In this document: piece by piece, positions 1 to 9,079 of the stretch | Numbering within the stretch: position 1 is the first letter of the stretch | How the letters are laid out: every line of letters starts with the position of its first letter | Assembly (NCBI GenBank): GCA_910592205.1 | Contig: CAJVPJ010000674.1 | Span: forward strand, 1 to 19,189 | Direction: 5' to 3' | DNA: 19,189 nt | From: Paraglomus occultum | Lineage: Eukaryota > Glomeromycota > Glomeromycetes > Paraglomerales > Paraglomeraceae | Made by a program: the position numbers and the translations under genes | The notes under the pieces: generated by a model | What the model was told of the DNA's origin: nothing | Databases searched by the model: none | The model's input: the letters and a program-made list of their open reading frames with translations, nothing else

Positions 1-1944
1 GCTCAATCTAATCTTGGTCAGTGTTATGCCAATGGAACTGGAGTAGAAAAAGATGAACAAAGAGCAGTTGAATGGTATCAAAAAGCAGCTGAACGAGGAG
101 ATGCCAGTGCTCAATCTAATCTTGGTCAGTGTTATGCCAATGGAACTGGAGTAGAAAAAGATGAACAAAGAGCAGTTGAATGGTACCAAAAAGCAGCTGA
201 ACAAGGGGATGCCAGTGCTCAATTTAATCTTGGTTGGTGTTATGATAATGGAAATGGTGTAGGAAAAGATGAACAAAAAGCAGTTGGGCTATATCAAAAA
301 GCTGCTGAACAAGGGCATGCTCAAGCACAATGTAATCTTGGTGTGTATTATGAACATGGAACTAGTGTAGAAAAAAATGAACAAAAGGCAGTTGAGCTGT
401 ACCAAAAAGCAGCTGAACAAGGGAATGCTAATGCACAATCTAATCTTGGCTGCTGTTATTTAAATGGAACTGGAGTAGAAAGAGATGGACAAAAAGCAGT
501 TCAATGGTATCATAAAGCAGCTGAACAAGGATATGACATTGCCCAATCTAGTCTTGGTTGGTGTTATGCCACTGGAACTGGAGTAGAAAAAGATGAACAA
601 AAAGCAGTTGAATGGTTTCAAAAAGCAGCTGAACAAGGGCATGCCAGTGCTCAATTTAGTTTTGCTAATGGGTATTATTATGGGATTGGAGTAGAAAAAG
701 ATGAAACAAGAGCAGTTGAATGGTATCAAAAAGCAGCTGAACAAGGGCATGCTCAAGCACAATGTAATCTTGGTTTGTGTTATGAACATGGAACTGGAGT
801 AGGAAAAGATGAACAAAAAGCAGTTGAATGGTATCAAAAGGCAGCTGACCAAGGGCATGCTCAAGCACAAAATAACCTTGGTTCATGTTATGAAAATGGA
901 ACTGGAGTAGAAAAAAATGAATGCAGAGCAGTTGAATGGTATCAAAAAGCAGCTAAACAAGGGCATGCCACTGCACAGTTCAATCTTGGTGTATGTTATA
1001 ACAATGGAACTGGAATAAGAAAATATAAACAAAAAGCAGTTGAATGGTATCAAAAAGCAGCTGTACAAGGATATGCTGGTGCACAAAATAATCTTGGCGT
1101 GTGTTATGCTAATGGAACTGGTGTAGAAAAAAATGAACAAAAGGCAGTTGAATGGTATCAAAAAGCAGCTGTGCAAGGGCATGCTCTAGCAGCATATAAT
1201 CTTGCTGTAAGTTATAGGGATGGAACTGGAGTAGAAAAAGATGAACAAAAAGCAGTTGCATGGTGTCAAAAAGCAGCTGAACAAGGGTATGCTCTAGCAC
1301 AATATAATCTTGCTGTATGTTATGGAGATGGAACTGTAGTAGAAAAAGATGAACAAAAAGCAGTTGAATGGTGTCAAAAAGCAGCTGAACAAGGGCATGC
1401 TGGTGCACAAAATAATCTTGGTGTTTGTTATAAATATGGAATTGGAGTAGAAGAAGATGAACACAAAGTAGTTGAATGGTATCAAAAAGCTGCTAAACAA
1501 GGGCATGCTGGTGCACAATATAATCTTGGTTTATGTTATGTAAATGGAACTGGAGTAGAAAAAAATGAACAAAAAGCAGTTGAATGGTATCAAAAAGCTG
1601 CTAAACAAGGATATGCTAATGCTCAATATTGTCTTGCTTCATGTTATGAAAACGGAATTGGAGTAGAAAAAGATAAACAAAAGGCAGTTGATTTATATCA
1701 GCTTGCAGTAAAGCAAGCACATCTTTCAGTGCAAGTTAAAAACGGTAGACATTATAGCAGTATGTTTGAATTTGATTCAGATATTAAGGAGGTAACTAAC
1801 TTGGTTCAACAAGGAGCTAGAGAAGGAAATCCTTATGCACAGTATATACTTGGTTTATATTATGAAAATGGTATTGGAGTGGAAGCAGATATTAAAAAGG
1901 CACTTGACTTTTATGAGAAAGCTGCTGATCAGGGATATAGTAAA
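1..1944 (+). repeat. Tandem array of 108-bp Sel1 units, 18 copies in perfect register
   Basis: Units start at 1, 109, 217 and so on every 108 nt up to 1837, with no insertion or deletion between units. Units 1 and 2 differ at only three positions that I can find (TAT/TAC, CGA/CAA, GGA/GGG). Units towards the 3' end diverge progressively, and unit 17 (1729-1836) keeps the length but has lost most of the consensus. The repeat is coding, and its periodicity also creates long but meaningless ORFs on the opposite strand. Confidence 0.95.
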
Positions 1945-2031
1945 GCACGTGATAAGGTGTATACTTTTCATATAAATGGGCCAGAAGTGAAGAAAAAGAT
2001 AAGAGATGTGATTGAAAAATATATTAAGTAA
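1..2031 (+). CDS. Sel1-like repeat (SLR) protein, 5' end outside the window
   Basis: The frame is open from base 1 to TAA at 2029-2031, 676 residues, so the true start lies upstream. The protein is an array of 36-residue Sel1 repeats. A typical unit contains GTGVEKDEQKAVEWYQKAA, followed by an AQxNLGxCY segment at the start of the next unit. The conserved Ala, Leu-Gly, Tyr, Gly and Lys-Ala positions are those of the SLR family, which forms alpha-alpha superhelices and usually acts as a protein-binding scaffold (for example SEL1L/Hrd3 in ER quality control, and many signalling adaptors). No catalytic domain, signal peptide or membrane segment is visible. Sixteen strong units are followed by one divergent unit, one better unit and a short basic tail ending in EKYIK. 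A binding-scaffold role is inferred from the family; the partner is unknown. I see no frameshift. Confidence 0.93.
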   Translation, partial: AQSNLGQCYANGTGVEKDEQRAVEWYQKAAERGDASAQSNLGQCYANGTGVEKDEQRAVEWYQKAAEQGDASAQFNLGWCYDNGNGVGKDEQKAVGLYQKAAEQGHAQAQCNLGVYYEHGTSVEKNEQKAVELYQKAAEQGNANAQSNLGCCYLNGTGVERDGQKAVQWYHKAAEQGYDIAQSSLGWCYATGTGVEKDEQKAVEWFQKAAEQGHASAQFSFANGYYYGIGVEKDETRAVEWYQKAAEQGHAQAQCNLGLCYEHGTGVGKDEQKAVEWYQKAADQGHAQAQNNLGSCYENGTGVEKNECRAVEWYQKAAKQGHATAQFNLGVCYNNGTGIRKYKQKAVEWYQKAAVQGYAGAQNNLGVCYANGTGVEKNEQKAVEWYQKAAVQGHALAAYNLAVSYRDGTGVEKDEQKAVAWCQKAAEQGYALAQYNLAVCYGDGTVVEKDEQKAVEWCQKAAEQGHAGAQNNLGVCYKYGIGVEEDEHKVVEWYQKAAKQGHAGAQYNLGLCYVNGTGVEKNEQKAVEWYQKAAKQGYANAQYCLASCYENGIGVEKDKQKAVDLYQLAVKQAHLSVQVKNGRHYSSMFEFDSDIKEVTNLVQQGAREGNPYAQYILGLYYENGIGVEADIKKALDFYEKAADQGYSKARDKVYTFHINGPEVKKKIRDVIEKYIK

Positions 2032-2167
2032 AAACCATTAAATATAAAATTGAAACTTACTATTAATATTAACAGAAATACATTAACTTATATTTATTAC
2101 CTTATTTGCTTTTGTTCTAGTTTAAGTCCTTGTCTTTTACAGATAAAATTCTGTATCAATGTTAAAA

Positions 2168-2173
2168 AATAAA
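2168..2173 (+). terminator. Candidate poly(A) signal of the Sel1 gene
   Basis: AATAAA lies about 137 nt after the Sel1 stop codon, in an A/T-rich 3' region without further reading frame. This is a usual distance for an animal poly(A) signal. The hexamer is common in AT-rich DNA, so the assignment rests on position only. Confidence 0.4.
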
Positions 2174-2220
2174 TTTAATTATATATTTTGGCAATGTAGT
2201 ACCATTTATTAAATGTTGAA

Positions 2221-2352
2221 TTAAACTGATTTGTAGTTATAAACCCAGCTTCTTCCTGCCTTATTTGTTGAAAAGATACTTAAGACACAAAATAACTTCA
2301 CAAACCAGACTCCCATTTTCCAACTTCTACTTGTCAAAGAAATATCATGCAT
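2221..2352 (-). other. Short ORF (43 codons) with a hydrophobic N-terminal half; uncertain
   Basis: This ORF starts at ATG 2352-2350 and ends at TAA 2223-2221. Its N-terminal half contains MGVWFVKLFCVLSIFS, which resembles a signal peptide or anchor, followed by a short polar tail. An AATAAA on the minus strand (TTTATT at about 2206-2211) lies just after the stop. ORFs of this length are expected by chance. It is listed only because of the hydrophobic stretch and the poly(A) hexamer. The rest of 2032-2988 shows no gene to me. Confidence 0.12.
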
Positions 2353-2524
2353 CTCAAAATTTGATTACGTTTGGCAGTCTCAACTTCTAATTTGTCAATT
2401 TTTACTAGGTATTAATTCCAACAGTTCAGTTTTCGAAAACAATGGCAAACCTATCCAAAAATTAAACAAATGAGATGTACCAAATAATCAGTAATTTGCA
2501 CCTTCAGAATACAACAATATTCAT

Positions 2525-2542
2525 ATTATTATTATTATTATT
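2525..2542. repeat. (ATT)6 microsatellite
   Basis: Six perfect ATT units lie in the non-coding stretch after the Sel1 gene. Confidence 0.9.
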
Positions 2543-2988
2543 GGCAGTAACTTTTCCCTATTCTGCTTTACAATAAATTCTTCATGACAATAGTGACATT
2601 TATTTCTATGGCTTGCACACTGTGCTGTTATCCTGAATTGTCATTCGACTTCGAGTCCTACATTCATTTGGTTAGTTGAGACTAGACTAAAACTTATTGT
2701 TGGGGGAAATAATCCTAACCTCGCGCAATTAAAATTAAAATCCTGTTTGCAAAAGGCTATTAAAACTTGAAGACAACAGCCAAATTAAGACTTTTCAGCT
2801 ATGCCAGCGATTATGTCTTTACTAGGAATTGTTTACAAAAACAATAACAAAAATAATTGATTACCTTTTGACACAGTCTTTATTGAAATATAGAGAACTA
2901 TTCTAATTTAAAACAAAATCGAAAATATAATTTGAAGATAAACTGAATGAAGATAATGTTTTGCTTCGTTTATACTACTCTTCTATAA

Positions 2989-3322
2989 CTATTTGCGTTT
3001 TACCAGTTTCAGCAGGATGTAAGCAGAAATACTTTGTATACCACATAGCTTAATCCCGTCATGATGTGGACATATTAATATCTGGCAATTGTTTACTATG
3101 TGTTTGTCAGAAAACTTATCCAAATATGACCACTCTGGTCTGACATTGACAATAACCTTTACAAATAAAATAAACCAACAAATGGCCAAAAAGATACAAT
3201 AATATAAATAACTTTATATTTAGCCTGTTATTTTCTTTCATCAACACCATAACTACAATGACTCGATGTAAATTCAAAACATACAAACTTATAAAAAAAA
3301 GCATTGCATCACACCCGAACAC
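2989..3322 (-). pseudogene. Unrecognised ORF pair, possibly one frameshifted gene
   Basis: Two overlapping minus-strand frames look like parts of one protein. The upstream frame (stop at 3116) has a hydrophobic segment, FILLYLFGHLLVYFI, following a short basic N-terminus. The downstream frame (stop at 2989) continues with a polar, cysteine-containing sequence (HHDGIKLCGIQS) and a basic end (KLVKRK). A change of frame near 3140-3180 would join a signal or anchor segment to a soluble tail. I do not recognise the family. Each part is short enough to be chance, so this is a weak call. Confidence 0.18.
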
Positions 3323-3508
3323 ACAGCCAGTTCTATTCCATTATTAGAAAATAGCAGGGAGATAATAGCCTCATGTTTGGTTGAGCCATGCCAATTATAA
3401 ACACGTTTCCAATTTTCTTGTCGAACCAGAATTTATATCCTTGGAAGTGTTATAGTTTTTTATCGTAATGTTTTTCAAAGTTTGTGCTAATGAAACGCAA
3501 TGCTACTC

Positions 3509-3877
3509 TTAAACGATGTTCCAAGCTTGCAACGCTAGTTTTGATTTTTGGTGCAACAAAAATTGGCATTTTGTGAAAATAGTGGGGTGTGGAGGAATTA
3601 TTGAAAATGCTTTAATTACCAGTTCGAGCCAATTTTCAAAGGCAAACTGTATTCCATACAAAATCAATATTAGGTGGTGCTCAAGTAATAAAGTAATACA
3701 CTCATACACCCACCTGCTCTCTTCTACTGGCTTTGTTGGTAATTTGGATACTTGTGTACAATTCGTTGCCCCGCTAAATAACGTGCGTGAGACATGATTC
3801 AAGAGTAAATAGTAAACTAGGGGAACGGGAACCATTGTGAGTCCGGAGCAATCAATAACGTTGTCAATCACAATCAT
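3509..3877 (-). other. Open reading frame of 122 codons, unrecognised; the opposite strand is also open
   Basis: The minus frame runs from ATG 3877 to a stop at 3509. It contains stretches that look protein-like (WVYECITLLLEHHLILIL, a hydrophobic segment). The plus strand is open over most of the same bases (3516-3797), and the two cannot both be judged real from composition. A plus-strand ATG at about 3490 also opens a short basic-then-hydrophobic frame (KRCSKLATLVLIFGA) that stops soon after. No family is recognised and no convincing splice site is seen. It may be a relic or a chance ORF. Confidence 0.2.
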
Positions 3878-3954
3878 TGGTCTAGAAATTTTTCATAGTG
3901 TGTAGACAGTAATAGTCCTTCGCTTTGCTCAATACCATTACAACTTAACCTGAT

Positions 3955-4330
3955 GTATTAATAATCGATAAATCTGTTGTCGTAATTCAATTCTATTGCT
4001 ATTTGTATGTCACGGTCGACTTTCTAACACCCTCGTATGTATTTGCCGTCAGCTACAGTACGCAATTACGACTAAACTTTGTGCGTATTAATAATCAATA
4101 AATCTATTTCGTAATTCAACTCTGCTGCTATACTATTTGCATATCATAATTCTTAAAAGCCAGCCCAAAATAGTCAAAGTCAACAATTATAGTACGACTA
4201 AAACTGTATGTATTAATAATTAATAAATCTGTTGTCGTTATTCAACTCTATTGTCAGATCGATTTTCTCCGACTAAAAACTTGTATGGTTAATAATCAAC
4301 AGTCTGTTACCGTAATTTCAACAAAAATAT
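3955..4330 (+). repeat. Degenerate tandem repeat, about 3.5 units of 75-130 bp
   Basis: Each unit opens with GTATTAATAATCAATAAATC or a close variant, followed by TGTTGTCGTAATTCAACTCT. Starts are at about 3955, 4085, 4210 and 4287 (the last with GGTTAATAATCAACAG). Units end in a version of ACGACTAAAACTTGTAT. Unit lengths differ (about 130, 125, 77 and a partial copy), so deletions have occurred. No coding content is seen. Confidence 0.75.
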
Positions 4331-4910
4331 TTAAACGGCAACGTACTGAATCTTTTTGCCATCTTCCTTTACAATTTTTAGCCCACATAGCGCTCATTCC
4401 AACTTTATAATTCTCAGTAACAATTTTTCAAAAAAGAAATGCCAGCTTCTATTTCCCTTATCTTATATATCGTGCAAGATCAGTAGAAACTGTTGGCATA
4501 CAAGAAAGTGTAGCATTAAGCCATGTGTGCAACAGCAAACCCCAAAAGTACAATTCACGTACTTTATTTCCGAAAACAAAACCGACAATAATAATGATCT
4601 ATGCTAAAAAGGGGAAGCGTTACAAGCGGAACATATCTACCTAGTACAGTACATCGATAATTTACCTACCTCTCCAATAAATGTTAAATGTTAAATTTAA
4701 TGGCAGTGATTACAGTGACAATGTTATGCGGAATAACGAGTGTATCGATCGGAAGAGCAGCACCCGAAATCGGCTAATGGTACAACATACAGCGACTGTT
4801 GGATGTGATTCTGATTTTCTTTTTAAAAAAAACAAGTACATTACACAACGTCTCAGCACTTTCTCAGTTTTGTCATACAAGTCGCTACGAATCAAAGTAA
4901 CGCAACTCGT

Positions 4911-4920
4911 TATAATATAT
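4911..4920 (+). promoter_or_regulatory. TATA-like element upstream of the secreted-peptide gene
   Basis: TATAATATAT lies 83-92 nt upstream of the ATG at 5003. This would allow transcription to start near 4945 with a leader of about 60 nt. In AT-rich DNA such a string is weak evidence, and the assignment is positional only. Confidence 0.25.
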
Positions 4921-5002
4921 GAGCAACGAAAACAAGTTGAAACATTCAAAAACTGCTTTATTAAAAGCTGCCATCAGCTCTCAAAAGATCAATAAATCAA
5001 GC

Positions 5003-5324
5003 ATGAAGTTAACTTTTTTCTGACCTTTGTCCTTATTGCAGTACTTTTCGAATCGGGAATCGTACAAGGTAAACATTGCACGTAAAATTATGACTATATA
5101 ATACTACTGAAAATTTTAAATACTATAATATTATGTACACACGACAAATATCATATAAAATATTAGTGCAACTAATACTTTACGTAATGTCACTCATTTC
5201 GTATTATTAACTTTATCTTCTAGCGGCAAACCCCCTTTTCAAAATTAAGCCATATAAGAGAAAACACTCCGGGAATGGAAACAAGCAAGACCGCTGCGCG
5301 GGATGTCCCGGAAATGATAAATAA
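5003..5324 (+). CDS. Small secreted basic peptide precursor, two exons, frameshifted in this copy
   Basis: Exon 1 is 5003-5068 and exon 2 is 5224-5324. The intron 5069-5223 starts GTAAAC and ends in TATCTTCTAG, in phase 1. Joined, they encode about 55 residues. The first ~23 form a textbook signal peptide (hydrophobic core FLTFVLIAVLF, then a VQA cleavage context). The ~32 mature residues are strongly basic (KIKPYKRKHSG) and hold two cysteines as CAGC near the C-terminus. The ATG at 5003 as printed reads MKLTFF and then TGA, because the T run at 5014-5019 has six T. Seven T would keep the signal peptide in frame. This is either a read or assembly error, or a one-base deletion that kills the gene. 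I do not recognise the family. A secreted antimicrobial, signalling or structural peptide is possible; the KRK could be a processing site. Confidence 0.55.
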
Positions 5325-5325
5325 A
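5320..5325 (+). terminator. Poly(A) signal overlapping the stop codon of the peptide gene
   Basis: AATAAA at 5320-5325 contains the TAA stop (5322-5324) of the secreted-peptide frame. The transcript would therefore have a 3' UTR of only about 15-30 nt. The exact overlap with the end of a spliced reading frame supports both calls. Confidence 0.5.
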
Positions 5326-5344
5326 ACCTTTCTCAAATTTGTGT

Positions 5345-6080
5345 GGCAATGTATTTTATTTTTGAGTAAACAACTAGAGGTTATTTGTTAACCGGCGGTG
5401 AAGGCGGAGGAAAAGATTGGGTTTGTAGAAAATTTATAGTAATAATGCGTTATTTATTATTGAGAAAAATTAGTGTGAAATTATGAAATTAAAATATTCC
5501 AAAATCTGTATAATCTGAAATTGTGTTTGAGATATTGTTGCGATTATGCGTATTAAAAACTGTTGAAGAAAGCCGTAAAGTTACGAGTATATATATAAGT
5601 TTGTTCAGTTTTTTGGGAAAAACTTCAAAGTTATTTTATTTCATTCTATCTATTATTATATTCTGACGTTAATGTAGGTAATTGTTTCTTTTATTCATGT
5701 GTTTATGAAATCGATTGGATTAATTTCCTTTTCTTTCCTCGATTTACTCGTTCACATTAATATCTGTTGTCGAATTTAAAATATTTGACAATACTACGGT
5801 TATACAGTATTATTTGAATGTCATACGATTATTATTGAAGTGCAAATATTGGTTATTGTAATGGATTATATTTATATGATTCTTGATGTCAATATCTTTA
5901 ATAAGCCTTATTTGCAAATGGAAAATTCGCACCGACTATTGAGAATAGTTTATTGTAGCATCTACTATTATTTAGTACTGGAAATAACTGTATAAATTGC
6001 TTTATATGAGAATATTAATAAAAAATTTTCCTAATAGGAATTGATTTACGTATATTTACGGTAATAGTAGAAATCTCAAT
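5345..6080. other. Non-coding AT-rich stretch
   Basis: I see no reading frame, repeat array or RNA gene here. A short G-rich patch (GGCGGTGAAGGCGGAGG at about 5393-5409) stands out from the AT-rich surroundings but has no assigned role. Confidence 0.5.
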
Positions 6081-6082
6081 TA

Positions 6083-6886
6083 TTATTGTGGTACATTTGT
6101 TAGTTGGCCATTCATTACTTCTTTTACCACTTCAGTTTTCGAGTCAGTAGCAATCTCTTGGACTTTATCGTTGTTGTTATGATTATTGTCATTACAAAAG
6201 TCAATATCAATTGTGCGTAACGATGTTTTTGTTTTTGGATTCTTCTGTCTCTTCACTCACAGTTTCATGTCATCAATCATACGAGTTAAATTTTTGTTGT
6301 TGCAAGTAACGTTTTGGCTTTTTCGTTAATTTTTTCGTCTTAGCCGGAGATGTCTCTGTTATTGAAAACTTTTGGTTAAAGACGCTTTTAAAGCGGCAAT
6401 TTTTTCTGGATGGAATTGGTTATTATCTTGCTTTTCGATTTCCACGGGACTAAAGTTGCAGAGTTTTTGTGCCGATGAAGTAAGTTCTAAAATTTCGCAG
6501 TACGGCTGACCATCAACAAAGTATAGATGTCCTGTTGTATATATAAGCAAATTTATTCATCTTTTCTAAAGCATTTTTAAATCGTCCTTGCAGGCTATGA
6601 GTTAACGTTATGTAAAAAGGTTTGCATTGGGTACTGCTTAGATACGGTTTGACTTGAAGGGGGTGTATATCTTGTTTGCTAATATTAGGGAGTTGCGGCA
6701 TAGTTTTACCTAATAAATGTACGAGTGGCTGACCAGACCTATTACCAAAGAGTAGATTCCGCAACCCAAAATTTTGTAGTGCATGGTTATTTTTAAACTT
6801 GCGCATTTGATGACGGCAGAATAATTTTCTAATTTGTCGAGTGTACCACAAATAATCTCATGTTGCTTAGCATAAGTAACTTTCAT
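6083..6886 (-). pseudogene. Decayed gene of unknown family, at least three frame changes
   Basis: Reading from ATG 6886 towards TAA 6085-6083, successive frames carry protein-like sequence that only makes sense if joined. The order is an N-terminal KVTYAKQHEIICGTLDK segment, then a basic segment RKLFCRHQMRKF followed by NFGLRNLLFGNRSGQPLVH (to 6513). A frame change at the TATATATA run near 6541 leads to TTGHLYFVDGQPYCEILEL (to 6359). Then comes a lysine-rich stretch (PAKTKKLTKKPKRYLQQQ) and finally an acidic/Asn-rich tail ending TEVVKEVMNGQLTNVPQ. One in-frame TGA interrupts the tail near 6255. No catalytic motif or known domain is recognised; it may be a relic of a mobile element or a host gene. 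The direction and approximate extent are the supported part. Confidence 0.4.
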
Positions 6887-7009
6887 GATAGTGACAAGTT
6901 ATTATGTTTTAACATATAATACAAAGGTTGCGCAGCAAGCAATGCGGCACCATGGTAAATTTATTTTGCAATCTAGTTACAGTGAATGTCATAGAGTGAA
7001 CGAATAAAA

Positions 7010-7300
7010 TTACATAATGTACGTACAATTTTGCATGTAATGTAGTTGAAAAAAAAAAGGGTTTACTTTAATAAAAGTATAATTGTGATGTCTATAATCG
7101 TTTTCGTGTTGATTCTAATCGACCATCATAACAATTCTGTAATTCAAATTTACCCCGTCTACCTTACATAACATAATGTGCATAAAATTCTATATGTAAT
7201 ATAGTTGAAACATGCTTCTAATGTAAAAAGTATAATTGTGATGGCTATAAATTTTGTCGGTTTTGATTTTCATTGATTCCATTATAATAATTTGTAATTA
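7010..7300 (+). repeat. Two diverged tandem copies of a ~130-bp non-coding unit
   Basis: Copy 1 (about 7010-7144) and copy 2 (about 7169-7299) share ACATAATGT, ATGTAATGTAGTTGAAA (ATGTAATATAGTTGAAA in copy 2), AAAAGTATAATTGTGATG and a TGTAATT end, in the same order. The offset is about 159 bp. They lie between the decayed gene and the membrane-protein gene, downstream of both poly(A) candidates. Confidence 0.6.
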
Positions 7301-7476
7301 CGTTAAACCCAACCCATTTCTTATCCATACGTTAAAGAATAAGTATAAATTGTGTGCTGTCAGCGAATAAACAATGTGATTACAATTGAAAGTCTTTTTC
7401 GAATGCTTTGAAATTGGATTGTGCATCAACGTATATTGTGAACAACAATTCACTAACTCGACTTGTCTTGAGCGAT

Positions 7477-7482
7477 TTTATT
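7477..7482 (-). terminator. Candidate poly(A) signal of the membrane-protein gene
   Basis: TTTATT on the plus strand reads AATAAA on the minus strand, about 185 nt after the stop codon at 7666. It is the first perfect hexamer I find in that direction. The assignment is positional. Confidence 0.35.
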
Positions 7483-7665
7483 GCTTGACTGTAAATTGCA
7501 AGTTTAAACATATTTACATGTAATAAAATATTAACAAAGAAAAAACAATCTTAAGCCATCTCCTTGAAGAAAAACCAATTTACATATTTTACATAACCGC
7601 AAACAGTAAACGGAGAATTTACTTAGTGTTTTGTCTCGAATCGTTGCATGCGCCAATTGTAATTG

Positions 7666-8633
7666 TCATACAAACTGGGCAAAAATAAATTCTTTCATCT
7701 TGCATGGCACATCTGCGATGATGTGGCTGACGATATTAACCAAACATGCAACGAGACCGGTAAGGGCTAACGGCTTGGCGTAATCGTCTGTTACGGCTTT
7801 CCAGGTTACAACCCAAAACCAAATGCCAAAATATAAATTGTAAATTGCATAAGACGAACCTTGGAGAAACAATTCACGATTGATCCTAATGCTTGGCCGA
7901 TCAACAGCCGCACGAAATGGATCAGAATGAGGCCAAAGTGAATTGACCAAGATGATGTAATGTTCTTTTCCTGTTTGTAAACATAAATACGATATAAAAA
8001 ATTTGATCAAATTTGATTTGTTACTTTTAGTGCATTAGATAAGGTTACCTAAGAATGCTCCCAGCCAATGAATTATTGTATAAGTCACAGGACATTTTTT
8101 GGCTATATAACCTACGACCACCAGACGCCACGCAGAATCTACTGCGCACCAAATAATTAGAGCCATACGCCTTTCCTCGTAATTGTCGGCATGCTGTTAA
8201 TAAAAGTTGAGTCGTATTAGAAGCATCAACTTTGGCATTTATAGTATAGTTTTGTTTAGCGTACACTTACTATTATCAGAAGAATTAATACTAGTGTGAC
8301 AGCCGTCATTAATATAGCATTGACAATAAGAGCCAAATAAGCACTTATGAGGATGCACGGCAAGGCGGCGCAACCTGAATTTTTTATTATACTATCGTTA
8401 TCTGCTGCTGTTGTTCCAGTAAAGACAGTATCGACAGAGACAGTATCCTCTGCTACGGCTAGTGGAGGAGCATTATCTGTATTCTCATTTAATTCTGGAG
8501 CATCATTCAAAGTTTCAGTTAGTTCTATGTTTATAGATATATGGTTAATATTAAGTTCTTCGACCGTTGGCGGACTGAGTGAGGGTCCATATTCAGTAGG
8601 TGGTGTTTTGGGGCGTTCCTGGGAAGTCGCCAT
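7666..8633 (-). CDS. Multi-pass membrane protein, 270 residues, three exons, no recognised family
   Basis: Exon 1 is 8633-8271, exon 2 is 8193-8049 and exon 3 is 7970-7666. Intron 1 is 77 nt (GTAAGT, TTAACAG, phase 0) and intron 2 is 78 nt (GTAACC, TTACAAACAG, phase 1). The joined frame is open for 813 nt. The start MATSQERPKTPP has a good context (AACATGGCG). Residues 1-85 are soluble, acidic and rich in Pro, Thr and Asn, probably cytosolic. Hydrophobic segments lie at about 88-121 (ending LVLILLII at the exon 1 junction), 132-151 (ALIIWCAVDSAWRLVVVGYI), 156-182, 208-226 (YNLYFGIWFWVVTW) and 236-255. The C-terminal tail is short. Four or five spans are likely. I cannot name a family; a tetraspan-like or channel/accessory role would be a guess. 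The 107-codon ORF on the opposite strand of exon 1 is its shadow. Confidence 0.75.
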
Positions 8634-8680
8634 GTTAAAGAAATGGGGGAAAAACCCATCAAATATTTGATAATGCCATG

Positions 8681-8690
8681 TTATATATAT
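8681..8690 (-). promoter_or_regulatory. TATA box of the membrane-protein gene
   Basis: On the minus strand this reads ATATATATAA, 48-57 nt upstream of the ATG at 8633. That spacing leaves a leader of about 20-25 nt if transcription starts ~30 nt downstream. The fit to a complete, intact gene makes it more credible than other A/T strings here. Confidence 0.4.
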
Positions 8691-9079
8691 GATGGAACAA
8701 CTCTTGGCATTACTAAAACTGTTCTTACAGATCCCGTTTAGTAATAACAATTGACAAATAACAATTGCGCAATATGCACGTTGTGGTTATCAAGAACAAG
8801 TATATTGTTCATTCGACGTATTATCAAAATCACCATAAAATATGAAAGACAATTATTTCAACAACCGTAGTTCCTTTACGATTGGGCTCTTTTCTACTAT
8901 CATAAACTCAAGGTTTTCGTAAAATTCGGGTATATACTGACAGTACAGTAAACCGTTCGTTCTATATACAGCCTCACTATTATACGCACGCCCTGGGAAT
9001 GTGTGCAACTGCTATTGGTTGCCACATGACTGGGGCATAATTTAACGGCCAATGATAAATTAGTTCATTGACGTTATTC

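Noticed and set aside
460-1518. Several minus-strand ORFs opposite the Sel1 array, rich in Cys, Phe and Leu
   Set aside because: They are repetitive mirror images of the 108-bp coding units and repeat with the same period; the plus strand has clear family signature.
1-1728. Regular repeat array resembling a CRISPR
   Set aside because: There are no unique spacers between short repeats; the whole 108-bp unit is coding and in frame.
1-2031. Bacterial origin of the Sel1 segment (contamination or recent transfer)
   Set aside because: Sel1 arrays are common in bacteria, but the base composition matches the neighbouring eukaryotic genes and no bacterial neighbour or ribosome-binding context is seen; transfer cannot be excluded.
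4681-4995. 104-codon plus-strand ORF ending eight bases before the secreted-peptide ATG
   Set aside because: Composition is not protein-like, the opposite strand is also open, and the TATA-like string at 4911 inside it fits better with a leader for the peptide gene.
8347-8670. 107-codon plus-strand ORF
   Set aside because: It is antisense to exon 1 of the membrane-protein gene, which has supported splice junctions and start context.
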